From SAR324 cluster bacterium (GTDB lineage Bacteria; SAR324; XYD2-FULL-50-16; HCM1), in the NCBI GenBank assembly GCA_002995645.1, contig PUHO01000012.1, positions 1-53,515 of the forward strand: DNA of 53,515 bases, in the 5' to 3' direction. The notes beneath the pieces are model-generated. The model saw only the letters and a program-made list of their open reading frames with translations, searched no databases and was not told the DNA's origin. Of this stretch, positions 8,697 through 17,785 are shown piece after piece. Position 1 is the first letter of the stretch. Every line of letters starts with the position of its first letter. Made by a program: the position numbers and the translations under genes.

Positions 8697-10040
8697 ATGC
8701 TGTCTATTTACCTTGCTACTCTAGGGTGTGAAAAAAACCGCGTTGATTCGGAAATAATGCTTTCTTGTCTCATACGTTCTAAGTTCACCTATGAAGCAAA
8801 TGCAAATAATGCCGCCATTATTATTGTTAATACATGCGGATTTTTGCAAAGTGCAGTTGAAGAATCAATAGAGCAAATTTTAGAGTTAGCTAAATACAAA
8901 AAAGAAGGGAAATGCGAATGCCTTGTTGTTGTTGGGTGCCTTGTTGCAAGATATAAAGAAAAACTAATGGAAGAAGTTCCGGAAATAGACGTCTTACTTG
9001 GAACAAGTGACTATAAAAAGATTGTCCCGGTAATACAACAATTTCTTACAACAAAACAAAAGGTTACTTCTATTAAAGAAAAACCGCTTTACGTTAATCA
9101 TGATAGTAACGCCCCGCGGATTCTTTCAACACAACCTCATTTTGCTTTTGTTAAAATTGCCGAAGGCTGTTCTAACGTTTGCAGTTTTTGCAATATTCCC
9201 AAGCTACGCGGTCCCCTGCAAAGTCGCTTACAAAATAGTATAGTACAAGAAATACAATCGTTACTTGCTAGAGGGGTGAAAGAAATTAACCTTGTTGCGC
9301 AAGATTCTAGCGCCTATGGGCAAGACCTGGAAGAAAAAACAAACTTAGCTATATTAATAGAGTCTATTCTTACGGCTTGTCCTAATGATTTTTGGTTACG
9401 TACGTTTTATTCTTACCCTAATACCTATCCGCTAGCTACGCTAGATTTAATGAACGCCGATTCGCGCCTTGTACCGTATATTGATATGCCTTTTCAACAT
9501 ATTTCTAATACAGTCCTTGCAAAAATGAATCGTAACTTACATAGCCAAGATATTTATACTTTACTTGAAAAAATAAAAACAAAACTACCGTCTGCCTCTA
9601 TTCGTAGCTCGTTCATTGTCGGCTTTTCTAATGAAACGCAAAAAGACTTTGAAGAACTTTGCCATTTTATTGAACAAGGCTTTTTTGCTCATGTTGGCAT
9701 TTTTACCTATTCGGCAGAAGATAATATTGTTTCCAACCGTTGGGGCGATCCGATTTCTTTAGAAGAAAAAGAGGAAAGAAAGGCAACTTTACTTGCTATT
9801 CAACAAGAAGTTAGTCTTAAACGTAATCAACAATATATTGGAACAAAACAAAAAGTGCTCATAGAACAAGTTAGCGAAGAAACAGACCTACTTTTACAAG
9901 CACGCGCTTCTTTTCATGCTCCTTTTGTAGACGGCAACGTTTTAATTAACGAAGGAACCGCTACAGCCGGAACGTTTGAAGAAGTTCTCATTACACAAGC
10001 ACACGCCTACGATCTTATAGGACAAATTAATAATCTTTAA
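8697..10040 (+). CDS. rimO: Ribosomal protein uS12 methylthiotransferase RimO
   Basis: Radical-SAM methylthiotransferase that modifies an aspartate of ribosomal protein S12. Three cluster cysteines of the N-terminal domain are C11 (LATLGCEKN), C47 (NTCGF) and C81 (VGCLVARY); the radical SAM triad is C158, C162, C165 (CSNVCSFCNIPKLRG). The IPKLRG sequence after the triad and the C-terminal TRAM-like domain mark RimO rather than MiaB, which is encoded separately at 49424. I chose the ATG at 8697 because family proteins begin directly with this IYLATLGC strand; the frame is open to an ATG at 8646, but those 17 extra residues are purely hydrophobic and unlike the family. First gene of a five-gene operon. 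Confidence 0.9.
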   Translation: MLSIYLATLGCEKNRVDSEIMLSCLIRSKFTYEANANNAAIIIVNTCGFLQSAVEESIEQILELAKYKKEGKCECLVVVGCLVARYKEKLMEEVPEIDVLLGTSDYKKIVPVIQQFLTTKQKVTSIKEKPLYVNHDSNAPRILSTQPHFAFVKIAEGCSNVCSFCNIPKLRGPLQSRLQNSIVQEIQSLLARGVKEINLVAQDSSAYGQDLEEKTNLAILIESILTACPNDFWLRTFYSYPNTYPLATLDLMNADSRLVPYIDMPFQHISNTVLAKMNRNLHSQDIYTLLEKIKTKLPSASIRSSFIVGFSNETQKDFEELCHFIEQGFFAHVGIFTYSAEDNIVSNRWGDPISLEEKEERKATLLAIQQEVSLKRNQQYIGTKQKVLIEQVSEETDLLLQARASFHAPFVDGNVLINEGTATAGTFEEVLITQAHAYDLIGQINNL

Positions 10041-10051
10041 TGGAGCACTGC

Positions 10052-10807
10052 ATGTCAGGACATAATAAATGGAGTACAATTAAACATAAAAAAGGCGCTG
10101 CCGATGCAAAACGCAGTAAAATTTTCACAAAGATTATACGTGAAATAACGGTAGCAACAAAGCTAGGGGGAGCGGATCTTGATGCTAATCCAAGATTACG
10201 CCTTGCTGTGAATAATGCTAAAAGCGCAAATATGCCGGCAGATAATATTAAACGTGCCATTGAAAAAGGCTTAGGTGATGATAAATCTAATTGGGAAAAT
10301 ATTACCTATGAAGGCTATGGACCTCATAATATTGCCGTTATTGTTGAATGTTTAACTGACAACAGAAACCGCACCGTTTCTTCTGTTCGTACGTTATTTA
10401 ATAAAAACAACGGGAATCTTGGTTCGTCTAATTCTGTGTTATATATGTTTGATCGTAAAGGACAACTATATTTTGAAGAAACTAATTTAAATGAAGATGA
10501 AATAACCGAACTTGCTCTTGAAGCCGGCGCGGAAGACGTTATCCCTCAAGGTGATAATGCTTTTACGATCACAACCGATCCGGCAGATCTCAATAGTGTA
10601 AGCGATTTTTTCACAGCTAAAGAAATACCGTTTAACATGGAATATGCGTTAATCCCGCAAACACCGCTAGAAATTAACGATACAACGCAAGCAGAACAGA
10701 TTCTTAAGTTTATTGATATATTGGAAGATGACGACGACGTGCAAAACGTCTTTACTAACTTGCAACTTTCTGATGAAGTGACTAAGCAACTAGAAGAAGA
10801 AAGTTAA
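10052..10807 (+). CDS. yebC: YebC/PmpR family protein (translation or transcription factor)
   Basis: 251 residues beginning with the family signature MSGHNKWSTIKHKKGAADAKR. GGAG lies 6 nt before the ATG at 10052, so this start is preferred to the in-frame ATG at 10040 that overlaps the rimO stop. Continues with NPRLRLAVNNAKSANMPADNIKRAIEKG, the conserved first domain, and acidic C-terminal domains. YebC-type proteins were described as DNA-binding regulators, and a role in relieving ribosome stalling has been reported more recently. It lies next to ruvC-ruvA, a common arrangement in many bacteria. Confidence 0.95.
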   Translation: MSGHNKWSTIKHKKGAADAKRSKIFTKIIREITVATKLGGADLDANPRLRLAVNNAKSANMPADNIKRAIEKGLGDDKSNWENITYEGYGPHNIAVIVECLTDNRNRTVSSVRTLFNKNNGNLGSSNSVLYMFDRKGQLYFEETNLNEDEITELALEAGAEDVIPQGDNAFTITTDPADLNSVSDFFTAKEIPFNMEYALIPQTPLEINDTTQAEQILKFIDILEDDDDVQNVFTNLQLSDEVTKQLEEES

Positions 10808-10815
10808 AATACACA

Positions 10816-11307
10816 ATGGAAGAGCGTATTATTGGCATAGATCCCGGATCGCGTTATACCGGTTACGGGATCATAGAAAAGCAAGGAACTAAGCTAAAGC
10901 ATATTGCAAGCGGCGTTATTACAACCGTAAAAATTCCGGATTTAGCAGACACGGTCTATGCTATACACGAGCAATTGCAATCTATTTTGGAAACGTATCA
11001 ACCTAATATATTAGCAGTAGAAAAAGTATTCCATTCTGTTAACGCTCATTCTTCCCTTGTTCTTGGTCATGTTCGAGGGGTTATTTTACTTGCGGCAAAA
11101 CAAGCTAACGTAACGCTGCTCTCTTTTTCACCAACAGCCATTAAATCGGCAACAGTGGGAACAGGTAGAGCCGAAAAAAAACAAGTTGCTTATATGGTTT
11201 CTATTTTACTTAACTTACGATCTGAACCTTTAAAGGAAGATCAAGCAGACGCCTTGGCAGTTGCTATTTGTGCGGCAAACACGCAAACCTATACTACTCT
11301 TTCTTAA
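10816..11307 (+). CDS. ruvC: Holliday junction resolvase RuvC
   Basis: 163-residue endonuclease that cuts four-way junctions. The four acidic catalytic residues are visible: D9 (GIDPGSRYTGYG), E69 (AVEKVF), D142 and D145 (EDQADALAVAICA). The length is standard. It lies 8 nt after yebC and 6 nt before ruvA, so it is co-transcribed with its partner; ruvB is 36 kb away in the ruvB-miaB pair. Confidence 0.96.
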   Translation: MEERIIGIDPGSRYTGYGIIEKQGTKLKHIASGVITTVKIPDLADTVYAIHEQLQSILETYQPNILAVEKVFHSVNAHSSLVLGHVRGVILLAAKQANVTLLSFSPTAIKSATVGTGRAEKKQVAYMVSILLNLRSEPLKEDQADALAVAICAANTQTYTTLS

Positions 11308-11313
11308 CTTAGT

Positions 11314-11913
11314 ATGATTTCACACTTACAAGGCAATATTATAGAAATACAAGATAGCGAGCTTATTCTTGACGTTCATAACGTAGGTTACACCGTGCAA
11401 ATGGGGACAAATCAACTACAATTGTTACAACAAAAAAAAGAAGAAACCATTAGCTTAGCTATTTATACGCTAGTACGAGAAGATGATATTCGGCTTTTTG
11501 GGTTTCCTGATTTCACATACAGGAAATGTTTTACTGTACTTTTGAAAGTCAACGGCGTTGGTCCTAAAGCGGCTATGCTTATTTTAGATCAACTTACACC
11601 AATACAAATTGCCCAAGCTGTTACCACGCAAAACGCCGCGGCATTTACGCAAATATCCGGTATTGGCACAAAAGTAGCACAAAAATTGCTTCTTGAATTA
11701 CAAGATAAACTTGCTTTCTTACCACAAGAAACGCTTACTGATAAAACAACAATCAAACCGCAAACAACAACGTTAGAAGTGCTTTCGGCTTTACAAAATC
11801 TAGGCTTTACAAAACAAGTGGCAGAAAAGGCACTCAATAAAGTACAAGACAATACTAGTGACTTTGATACGCTTTTACGTAGTTGCTTATCTTATCTACA
11901 TCAACTTAAATAA
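11314..11913 (+). CDS. ruvA: Holliday junction branch migration protein RuvA
   Basis: 199 residues. Domain I is an OB fold (MISHLQGNIIEI, YTLVREDDIRLFGF); domain II has two helix-hairpin-helix motifs (LLKVNGVGPKAAMLIL near 75-90 and ISGIGTKVAQKLLLEL near 113-128); domain III (from about 150) binds RuvB. It forms the tetrameric junction-recognition core that loads the RuvB motor. Sits between ruvC and ssb in the operon. Confidence 0.96.
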   Translation: MISHLQGNIIEIQDSELILDVHNVGYTVQMGTNQLQLLQQKKEETISLAIYTLVREDDIRLFGFPDFTYRKCFTVLLKVNGVGPKAAMLILDQLTPIQIAQAVTTQNAAAFTQISGIGTKVAQKLLLELQDKLAFLPQETLTDKTTIKPQTTTLEVLSALQNLGFTKQVAEKALNKVQDNTSDFDTLLRSCLSYLHQLK

Positions 11914-11933
11914 CCATTTTACAAGAGGAACGT

Positions 11934-12383
11934 ATGGGAAATCTAAACAAAGTACTTTTAATCGGCTATCTTGGACAAGATCCGGAAAAAAGAGTAACAC
12001 AAAACGGCAACTCTGTTACAACAGTCAACCTTGCTACTACAGAAAGATTTACAGATAAACAAGGAAATAGACAAGATCGCACTGAATGGCATCGCATTGT
12101 TTTTTGGAATAAACAAGCTGAATTAATTGAACAATATTGCCGTAAAGGTTCGCAAATATATATTGAAGGGCGATTGCAAACAAGAGATTGGCAAGATCAA
12201 TCGGGAAACAAACGATATACAACTGAAATCGTTGCTAGTTCTATGCAATTCCTTGATAAATCCGGCGCTAGTTCTAATAATTCACAAGATCAACCGCCTA
12301 TTGCTTCTTATGATAATGCACCACCGGCATATAACAACGATAACGACAATAGCAATTTCATAGAAGACGATATTCCGTTCTAG
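11934..12383 (+). CDS. ssb: Single-stranded DNA-binding protein
   Basis: 149 residues. N-terminal OB fold (MGNLNKVLLIGYLGQDPEKR, TEWHRIVFWNKQAELIEQYCRKGSQIYIEGRL), a disordered Asn/Asp/Pro-rich linker (about 112-143) and the acidic tip DDIPF used to recruit partners such as PriA and RecO. AAGAGGAACGT before the ATG is a good ribosome site. Last gene of the rimO operon. Its 3' two-fifths, with the terminator and the end of the convergent miaA gene, has been tandemly duplicated downstream. Confidence 0.96.
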   Translation: MGNLNKVLLIGYLGQDPEKRVTQNGNSVTTVNLATTERFTDKQGNRQDRTEWHRIVFWNKQAELIEQYCRKGSQIYIEGRLQTRDWQDQSGNKRYTTEIVASSMQFLDKSGASSNNSQDQPPIASYDNAPPAYNNDNDNSNFIEDDIPF

Positions 12384-12403
12384 TCGTTTATTACTTTGTT
12401 TTC

Positions 12404-12419
12404 TGTTTCACATGGAACC
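12404..12419. promoter_or_regulatory. parS-like sequence, copy 1
   Basis: TGTTTCACATGGAACC resembles a ParB-binding parS site (consensus TGTTTCACGTGAAACA with a known TTCC/GGAA variant). The left half is perfect; two to three changes elsewhere. Weaker than the site at 25326. Confidence 0.35.
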
Positions 12420-12422
12420 TGC

Positions 12423-12451
12423 GCAAACCTATTCTTCTAGTTTAGGTTTGC
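12423..12451. terminator. Bidirectional terminator for ssb and miaA (left copy)
   Basis: 9-bp perfect stem GCAAACCTA / TAGGTTTGC with an 11-nt loop, followed by AAAAA on the plus strand. Placed 40 nt after the ssb stop. Confidence 0.6.
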
Positions 12452-12535
12452 AAAAATTACCTTGCACTATGTAAAAACTGCGCTGCATCGGTAACAGGAA
12501 AGAGCGCTATATTTTCTTTTTGCATATAACGTAAA
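12442..12535 (-). pseudogene. Duplicated fragment of the miaA 3' end
   Basis: Corresponds base for base (offset 326) to 12768-12861, the last about 30 codons of miaA, with only a few substitutions. It has no start and is cut off at the tandem junction at 12535. Confidence 0.85.
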
Positions 12536-12709
12536 GCTGAATTAATTGAACAATATTGCCGTAAAGGTTCGCAAATATATATTGAAGGGCGATTGCAAAC
12601 AAGAGATTGGCAAGATCAACCGCCTATTGCTTCTTATGATAATGCACCACCGGCATATAACAACGATAACGATAATAGCAACTTTATAGAAGACGATATT
12701 CCGTTCTAG
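12536..12709 (+). pseudogene. Duplicated fragment of the ssb 3' end with a 93-bp in-frame deletion
   Basis: Repeats ssb from AELIEQYCRKG to the DDIPF stop, minus 31 codons. Substitutions between the copies are mostly synonymous. It has no start codon or ribosome site of its own. Confidence 0.88.
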
Positions 12710-12729
12710 TCGTTTATTACTTTGTTTCC

Positions 12730-12745
12730 TGTTTCACATGGAACC
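12730..12745. promoter_or_regulatory. parS-like sequence, copy 2
   Basis: Identical 16-mer to 12404-12419, TGTTTCACATGGAACC, carried in the second tandem unit 326 bp away. Kept without change, although neighbouring bases differ. Confidence 0.35.
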
Positions 12746-12748
12746 TGC

Positions 12749-12777
12749 GCAAACCTATTCTTCTAGTTTAGGTTTGC
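12749..12777. terminator. Bidirectional terminator (right copy), overlapping the miaA stop
   Basis: Same GCAAACCTA / TAGGTTTGC hairpin as at 12423. The right arm covers the miaA stop codon, so this copy would end miaA transcripts. Confidence 0.55.
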
Positions 12778-13679
12778 AAAAATTGCCTTGCACTATGTAA
12801 AAACTGTGCTGTATCGGTAACAGGAAAGAGCACTATATTTTCTTTTTGCATATAACGTAAAAACGTATTTTGCCTTTTAGCAAAACGACAAATCTCAGTA
12901 GCTAGTTTAGTTATCATTGCGTCTTTACTCATTTTCCCATTTAGATAACGACTTACCCACCTATATTCTAATCCGTACGCTTCTATTTCATTAACGGCAA
13001 AACGTTGTAATAAAGATTGCACTTCTTCAATTAACCCTTCTTCTATACGTGCATGCAATCTTGCAATAATTCTTTTTCTTTGTTCTTCTCTTTCTATATT
13101 AACATAGAAAATTTTATATTCTATTTCATTAAAGCGATTTGGATTTGTTTTATACGACGTACCTTCTTTTTTTTGTATAAACCTAACTATAGTATTAAAA
13201 AGCCTTCTTGCCGTATCGACTTTATCAATTTCTTGCACGTCTATATTAAGTAACAACGCTTCTTTTTTTAACTCTTCTAGCGGTAAATCTGCCATACGCT
13301 CTATATGTAACGGGACTTTAGTAGACGCAAGAAAAGTATAATTTTGCACTAACGCTTTAATATAATAAGCACTACCGCCGCATAAAATAGGTAAGGTTTG
13401 CTTTGTATGTAGCACTTCTATAAGGGACAAAGCTTGCTCTTGGAACGAAGCAACAGAAAAACGTTGACTTGGTTGCAAGATATCAATTAAATGAACCGGC
13501 GTATTCCCATAGCTTGCTTTATCTTTCCCTGTCCCAATATCCATACCGCAAAAAACTTGCCTTGAATCAACAGAAATAATTTCGCCTTGCGTTTCTTGTG
13601 CTAAACGAATAGCCATGTTTGTTTTTCCACTTGCCGTTGGACCTAGTAAAATAATAATTTTCTTACTTTTCAGCTGCAT
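12768..13679 (-). CDS. miaA: tRNA dimethylallyltransferase MiaA
   Basis: 303 residues; transfers the dimethylallyl group to A37 of tRNAs that read UNN codons. P-loop GPTASGKT at 13-20, SVDSRQVF with catalytic Asp, DIGTGK, GGSAYYIKAL, and the tRNA-binding C-terminal region EAYGLEYRWVSRYL and FAKRQNTFLR. The product is the substrate of MiaB, encoded at 49424, so the ms2i6A37 pathway is present in this window. ATG start; the gene is 37 nt downstream of the TPR protein gene on the same strand. Confidence 0.95.
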   Translation of the reverse strand: MQLKSKKIIILLGPTASGKTNMAIRLAQETQGEIISVDSRQVFCGMDIGTGKDKASYGNTPVHLIDILQPSQRFSVASFQEQALSLIEVLHTKQTLPILCGGSAYYIKALVQNYTFLASTKVPLHIERMADLPLEELKKEALLLNIDVQEIDKVDTARRLFNTIVRFIQKKEGTSYKTNPNRFNEIEYKIFYVNIEREEQRKRIIARLHARIEEGLIEEVQSLLQRFAVNEIEAYGLEYRWVSRYLNGKMSKDAMITKLATEICRFAKRQNTFLRYMQKENIVLFPVTDTAQFLHSARQFLQT

Positions 13680-13716
13680 AGGTTTATTTTTTCACATATT
13701 ATACTTATAGCAAGAT

Positions 13717-16632
13717 TTATCTAGTTTTACGCTTTGCTTTTACTTGTAACTTTTTATATCTTTGCTTGTCTTTAGCTGATAAGTATTGTTGATCTATTTT
13801 TTGATAATATCCCGTCATTTTTGCCTTATCAGGCACCTTAGCATATAACTCGGCTATATCTAGATATAATCCTTGCTTGCTTGCTTTATCTGTTTCCTTA
13901 AGAGCATATAACAACCTAAGTTTCATTTTAATAGCAGATTTAACGTCTTTCTTAGCAAGGTATAAAGCTGCGTATAGATTAGCAACGTCATTATATTCCG
14001 GCATAGAATCATACTCTTCTAGTTCAGGCAAAACATGCATTGCCTTGGTATATAATCGTAAAGCATAATAGGCTTTAGCTAAATAAAATTTAGCTTCCCT
14101 TGTTTGCAAAGAAGTAAGCTTTCTTCGTATTAAACGCTCTCCAACAACACGCGCCGTTTTATATTCTCGTAAACTTGTATGTAAAGACAAGGCAACAAGC
14201 ATACGTTCATTAGTGCGGTACGTTGGCTTTTGCTTTTGCATGACGTTAAGCCAATTCAATATAGCACGTTTATCACTTTGATTCTTAGCGCACTGGGCTC
14301 CTAATAAAATACGATCAATATTATTCTGTGTTTGCAACTCGGGCGGGTGCTTCACAAGCGCCATACAAACAGTATAATCTTTTAATAAAATTTTAACGTA
14401 TAACTGTCGTATATATACTTTCCTATAATCCGGATATTCTTCTTGCATATACATACGCATTAACTTATCTGCTGCTATATAATTTTCTTGTTCTAACCAA
14501 AAATCAATTAACATAGATTGGGCATTATATTTTTTATTGTCTTTAATATAACTAAAATTAGTATATAAATGTTGTACCTTCTGAGCTTGTAGCTTTTTAT
14601 CTTTTAAATGATTTAACAAAACAAACTGTTCATATTCTATATCAGTATAAGCTTCTTTAGTCTTAGCATAGGTTAAAGCTTTATCTAGATATACGTAACT
14701 TTGTTTATATTTTCCTTGATTAAAACTCGTATTCGCTAATAATTTATAGTATGTTATTTTATCTTCCGGCGTATTTACGTTACTAACTACGTTAACAAGA
14801 TATTTTTCTAAAGTCACATAGCTTTTATTTTCTTCTAAAATACGAATACGTAAAGGGATTAAATCAAGAGTACCAAGCTTAGCTTGCGCAAGCACTCGTT
14901 GCGCTTGTTTCATTTTGTTTAATTGATATAAAGACTCTAGTTCATATTCATATAACTGGACTGATCTTGTTCGTAATCCTTGCAATAAATTCACTAACTT
15001 TTGATATTGAGCTGTTTCATATAACGTATGAATATAAAAAACGATGCCTCTTGCGTCTTCTTTTTTATTTACTTGTTGTTCTAAAAGGCTAATTGCTTTT
15101 TGCTTTTGCCCTGTATTCCATAAACTAAGCGCATACATAATATGTAACTCACTTTGCTCGCGTAACGGTACGTTAGACGATTGAAAAAGACGATACTTAG
15201 CTATATAGGCTTTATAGTTTTTCAATTGGAACAAAGCATATAATAAATGATATGGTTGCCATTTTTGCTTTTGTAATAAGTTCGTTGCAAATATAGTTTG
15301 TCCTTGTTGGTAATTTAGCTTTTGTAGTTCTGTTAATCCTTGATTATATCTAGATATCCACCTATCTTTTATATTAACGTCTAGTTGCTCCATACGCGCA
15401 TATAAAGCACCTGCTTTATTAAAATCACCACTATTAAAATGCGCGTTCGCTTCCATAAGAAGAGCATAAAAACCCATGTTGCCTTCTAAAACTATTTTCT
15501 TTTTTACTTCGTTATATAATATACGCGGTTCTTTCTTTTCTATAGTCGCCATGTATATAGCATATACGGCATAGTTAAAAAATAAAGAATCAGGATGAAG
15601 CTTTTTCCATTTAACACGAACAAGTTGCCATTTCTTTTGTTTTAGCTGACATAGCAAAGATAAATAATTCATTTCATCTTGCGAACCTGTGTTCGGATAT
15701 CCGTATTTTTGCAATGCCTCTTCTTGTACGTCACAATGATTGTTAAAATAAGCTAACCATAGCCATAGCCCCCAACCTGTTGCTTTTCTTTCGGCAAGAG
15801 CACGTTGTGCGTACTCTTTTTGCATAATATCCCAACTTGTCCGATAGTTCTTTAACATATAATAACCAAATGCTTTTAATTCTTGCATTTGATCGTAAGT
15901 CGCCGTATAAATAGGTTGTTCATTTTCCCATATATGAATATAGGTAAGCATACCTTGCCATTGTTCTAACTCGCCTAGGCTAATAATAAAAGCAAGTTTT
16001 AACCTATCGTTCCACGTTTGAAAATTGCCTACTTTGCTAAGCTGTGTCTGTAGTTGTTTTATTAAGTTTATATCACCTGTGCGAATAGCAATAACAAAAT
16101 CTAAATAAAAAGCTTCTTGTTGCAAGTTCTTGTCTGCTACCGTCCATAATCTCCTTGTTGCCGCTTGAGCACTTGGATACCTTTTAGCTTTATACAAAGA
16201 CCATGCTTCCCATAATAAACCGTATTGCCCCCATATATCGCTATCATTACTAATCGAATCAAATAACATGCCTGCTTGACTCCATTGCTTTGCTTGGAAT
16301 AACATAACGCCGGCTTCAAATTTACCTTGATTACCATAGAAAAGTTTAGCTGCCCAAGTAAAACTTTTTGTTAAGCTACTAATCTGCCAATGTTGTAACG
16401 GATATTGCGGTAAAGCAATAAAACTATCGGCGCTCCAAGTTGGATGATATACTTCTTTGTCCGTTGGATATTGCAAATCAAAGCTATGTAGCTTAAAGAC
16501 AGGCATCTTTATTTGCGCTTTATAACTTGTTTGTAAAATAATTCTGTGATTTGATATGCTTTTATTAGCGGCAAACAAAGACGTTTGTGAGTATACACTC
16601 AAACTACATAACAATAAGATAAGTTTTTTCAT
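13717..16632 (-). CDS. Large exported TPR-repeat protein
   Basis: 971 residues. A signal peptide is visible: MKKLILLLCSLSVYSQTSLFA with likely cleavage after residue about 21. The rest is helical, with many TPR-like helix pairs spaced about 34 residues (for example AGVMLFQAKQWSQAGMLFD, DFNKAGALYARM, GKYKQSYVYLDKALTYAKT, AKFYLAKAYYALRLYTKAM), rich in Lys, Gln and Tyr. No enzymatic domain is seen. It is probably a periplasmic or envelope scaffold; such large TPR proteins are common in spirochaetes and other didemes. Specific function unknown. Divergent from the tyrA-like gene. Confidence 0.75.
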   Translation of the reverse strand: MKKLILLLCSLSVYSQTSLFAANKSISNHRIILQTSYKAQIKMPVFKLHSFDLQYPTDKEVYHPTWSADSFIALPQYPLQHWQISSLTKSFTWAAKLFYGNQGKFEAGVMLFQAKQWSQAGMLFDSISNDSDIWGQYGLLWEAWSLYKAKRYPSAQAATRRLWTVADKNLQQEAFYLDFVIAIRTGDINLIKQLQTQLSKVGNFQTWNDRLKLAFIISLGELEQWQGMLTYIHIWENEQPIYTATYDQMQELKAFGYYMLKNYRTSWDIMQKEYAQRALAERKATGWGLWLWLAYFNNHCDVQEEALQKYGYPNTGSQDEMNYLSLLCQLKQKKWQLVRVKWKKLHPDSLFFNYAVYAIYMATIEKKEPRILYNEVKKKIVLEGNMGFYALLMEANAHFNSGDFNKAGALYARMEQLDVNIKDRWISRYNQGLTELQKLNYQQGQTIFATNLLQKQKWQPYHLLYALFQLKNYKAYIAKYRLFQSSNVPLREQSELHIMYALSLWNTGQKQKAISLLEQQVNKKEDARGIVFYIHTLYETAQYQKLVNLLQGLRTRSVQLYEYELESLYQLNKMKQAQRVLAQAKLGTLDLIPLRIRILEENKSYVTLEKYLVNVVSNVNTPEDKITYYKLLANTSFNQGKYKQSYVYLDKALTYAKTKEAYTDIEYEQFVLLNHLKDKKLQAQKVQHLYTNFSYIKDNKKYNAQSMLIDFWLEQENYIAADKLMRMYMQEEYPDYRKVYIRQLYVKILLKDYTVCMALVKHPPELQTQNNIDRILLGAQCAKNQSDKRAILNWLNVMQKQKPTYRTNERMLVALSLHTSLREYKTARVVGERLIRRKLTSLQTREAKFYLAKAYYALRLYTKAMHVLPELEEYDSMPEYNDVANLYAALYLAKKDVKSAIKMKLRLLYALKETDKASKQGLYLDIAELYAKVPDKAKMTGYYQKIDQQYLSAKDKQRYKKLQVKAKRKTR

Positions 16633-16763
16633 ATAATATGAATGAAAGCTGATTATAAATAATAAATATTCAGTACTAAAAAATTTACGAACAGTTATTA
16701 ATAATGATATTGTACTTTAATATACAATTAAATTTTATTTCATGCAATTATACGTAGATTATT

Positions 16764-17600
16764 ATGAAAAAAATAGGAATTATTGGCGGCAACGGAGTAA
16801 TGGGTTCGCAATTCGCCAAATTCTTTAAACAGGCGGGGCAATCCGTTTTTATTTGTGATAAAAAGGAAGGTTATTCTATAGATGAAATTGCTTCTTTTTG
16901 CGACGTGGTAATTTTATCAGTTCCTATTAAAAGCACACCTGCCATAGCAAAGCAAATCGCGCCTTTACTATCAAAAGAACAACTATTCTCTGATTTCACT
17001 TCTGTGAAAGCGTCTGTTATTCCTTTAATGACCGAGTCAAAAGCAAGCGTTATTTCGGCACATCCTATGTTTGCACAAGCTAATTCATTGCAAAACCGAC
17101 CTATTCTACTCTTACCTGTGAAACCAAATAATTGGCTTTCTTGGTATCAAAATCTATATAAACAACTTGAATTGCAAACGATTATTATCCAACCTTGGGA
17201 AAAGCATGACAAGTTTATGAGTATCATACAAGGATTATTACATTTTATTCATATTAGTTTCGCTAAAACACTAGCTGAATTCGGCGTAGAAATGGAAGAT
17301 ATTTTATCTATGTGTAGCCCTGTATATAAAGCCCACTTTGCCTTAGCTTGCCGTATTATCCAACGCGACCCTTCACTATATACGCATATCTTGCTAGATA
17401 ACCCGCAAAATAAGGAAATCTTAAATACTTTTATAGAACAAGCTAATCTTAATTATCAATATATTTGTAATCAAGAAGAACGTCAATTTGAAGAAGAATT
17501 CCTTTCTTGCCGTGATTTTCTCGGTAATGTCGGCAAAAAAATGGACGCTCATAGTGATAGCCTGATTCAAATGTTTGCTAATTTGAATATTAAAGAATAA
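16764..17600 (+). CDS. tyrA: Prephenate dehydrogenase-like protein
   Basis: 278 residues. Rossmann motif IGIIGGNGVMGSQFAKFF at the N-terminus, with CDKKEGYS following the second strand; SVPIKST, SDFTSVKASV and SAHPMF match the TyrA family, where this His region binds prephenate. All-helical C-terminal half (about 160-278). No chorismate mutase or ACT domain is attached. Prephenate dehydrogenase makes 4-hydroxyphenylpyruvate for tyrosine; no other aromatic-pathway gene adjoins it, but trpBA is close by. Some family members have other substrates, so the symbol is tentative. The 3' end is duplicated downstream. Confidence 0.75.
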   Translation: MKKIGIIGGNGVMGSQFAKFFKQAGQSVFICDKKEGYSIDEIASFCDVVILSVPIKSTPAIAKQIAPLLSKEQLFSDFTSVKASVIPLMTESKASVISAHPMFAQANSLQNRPILLLPVKPNNWLSWYQNLYKQLELQTIIIQPWEKHDKFMSIIQGLLHFIHISFAKTLAEFGVEMEDILSMCSPVYKAHFALACRIIQRDPSLYTHILLDNPQNKEILNTFIEQANLNYQYICNQEERQFEEEFLSCRDFLGNVGKKMDAHSDSLIQMFANLNIKE

Positions 17601-17785
17601 GCTTTTATACTCTATGCTTTTCTATTTCAAAGAAAAACCTAAATACTTTTATAGAGCTATCAAGTTTTACCTTGTTTTTCTTGGTAAAGTCTGCAAAAAA
17701 AGGACGCTCATAGTGATAGCCTGATTCAAATATTTGCTAATTTGAATATTAAAGAATAAACTTTTATACTCTATGTTTTTCTATT
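17421..17785. repeat. Tandem duplication of the tyrA/rnhA convergent junction, second copy shortened
   Basis: Unit 1 (about 17421-17638) holds the last about 60 codons of tyrA plus about 20 bp like the end of rnhA. Unit 2 (about 17639-17785) starts again at AAATACTTTTATAGA, lacks 59 bp internally (offset to unit 1 falls from 218 to 159), then matches through the stop and into the end of rnhA. Unit 2 is a dead fragment with frame damage. The intact tyrA lies left and the intact rnhA right. Confidence 0.88.

Larger units (their letters stand above)
12117..12861. repeat. Tandem duplication of the ssb/miaA convergent junction, second copy with a 93-bp deletion
   Basis: Unit 1 is 12117-12535 (419 bp): ssb from codon 62, the shared terminator and the first 94 bp of the miaA 3' end. 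Unit 2 is 12536-12861 (326 bp). The copies are nearly identical except that unit 2 lacks exactly 93 bp, the interval between two 9-bp direct repeats CAAGATCAA (12192-12200 and 12285-12293), so the deletion came from recombination or slippage between them. One intact ssb (left) and one intact miaA (right) remain. Confidence 0.95.

Noticed and set aside
11662..11680. Sigma-54-like TTGGCAC with GC at correct spacing inside ruvA
   Set aside because: It encodes the conserved GIGTKVA of a helix-hairpin-helix motif; a chance match, which also warns against over-reading the site at 46566.
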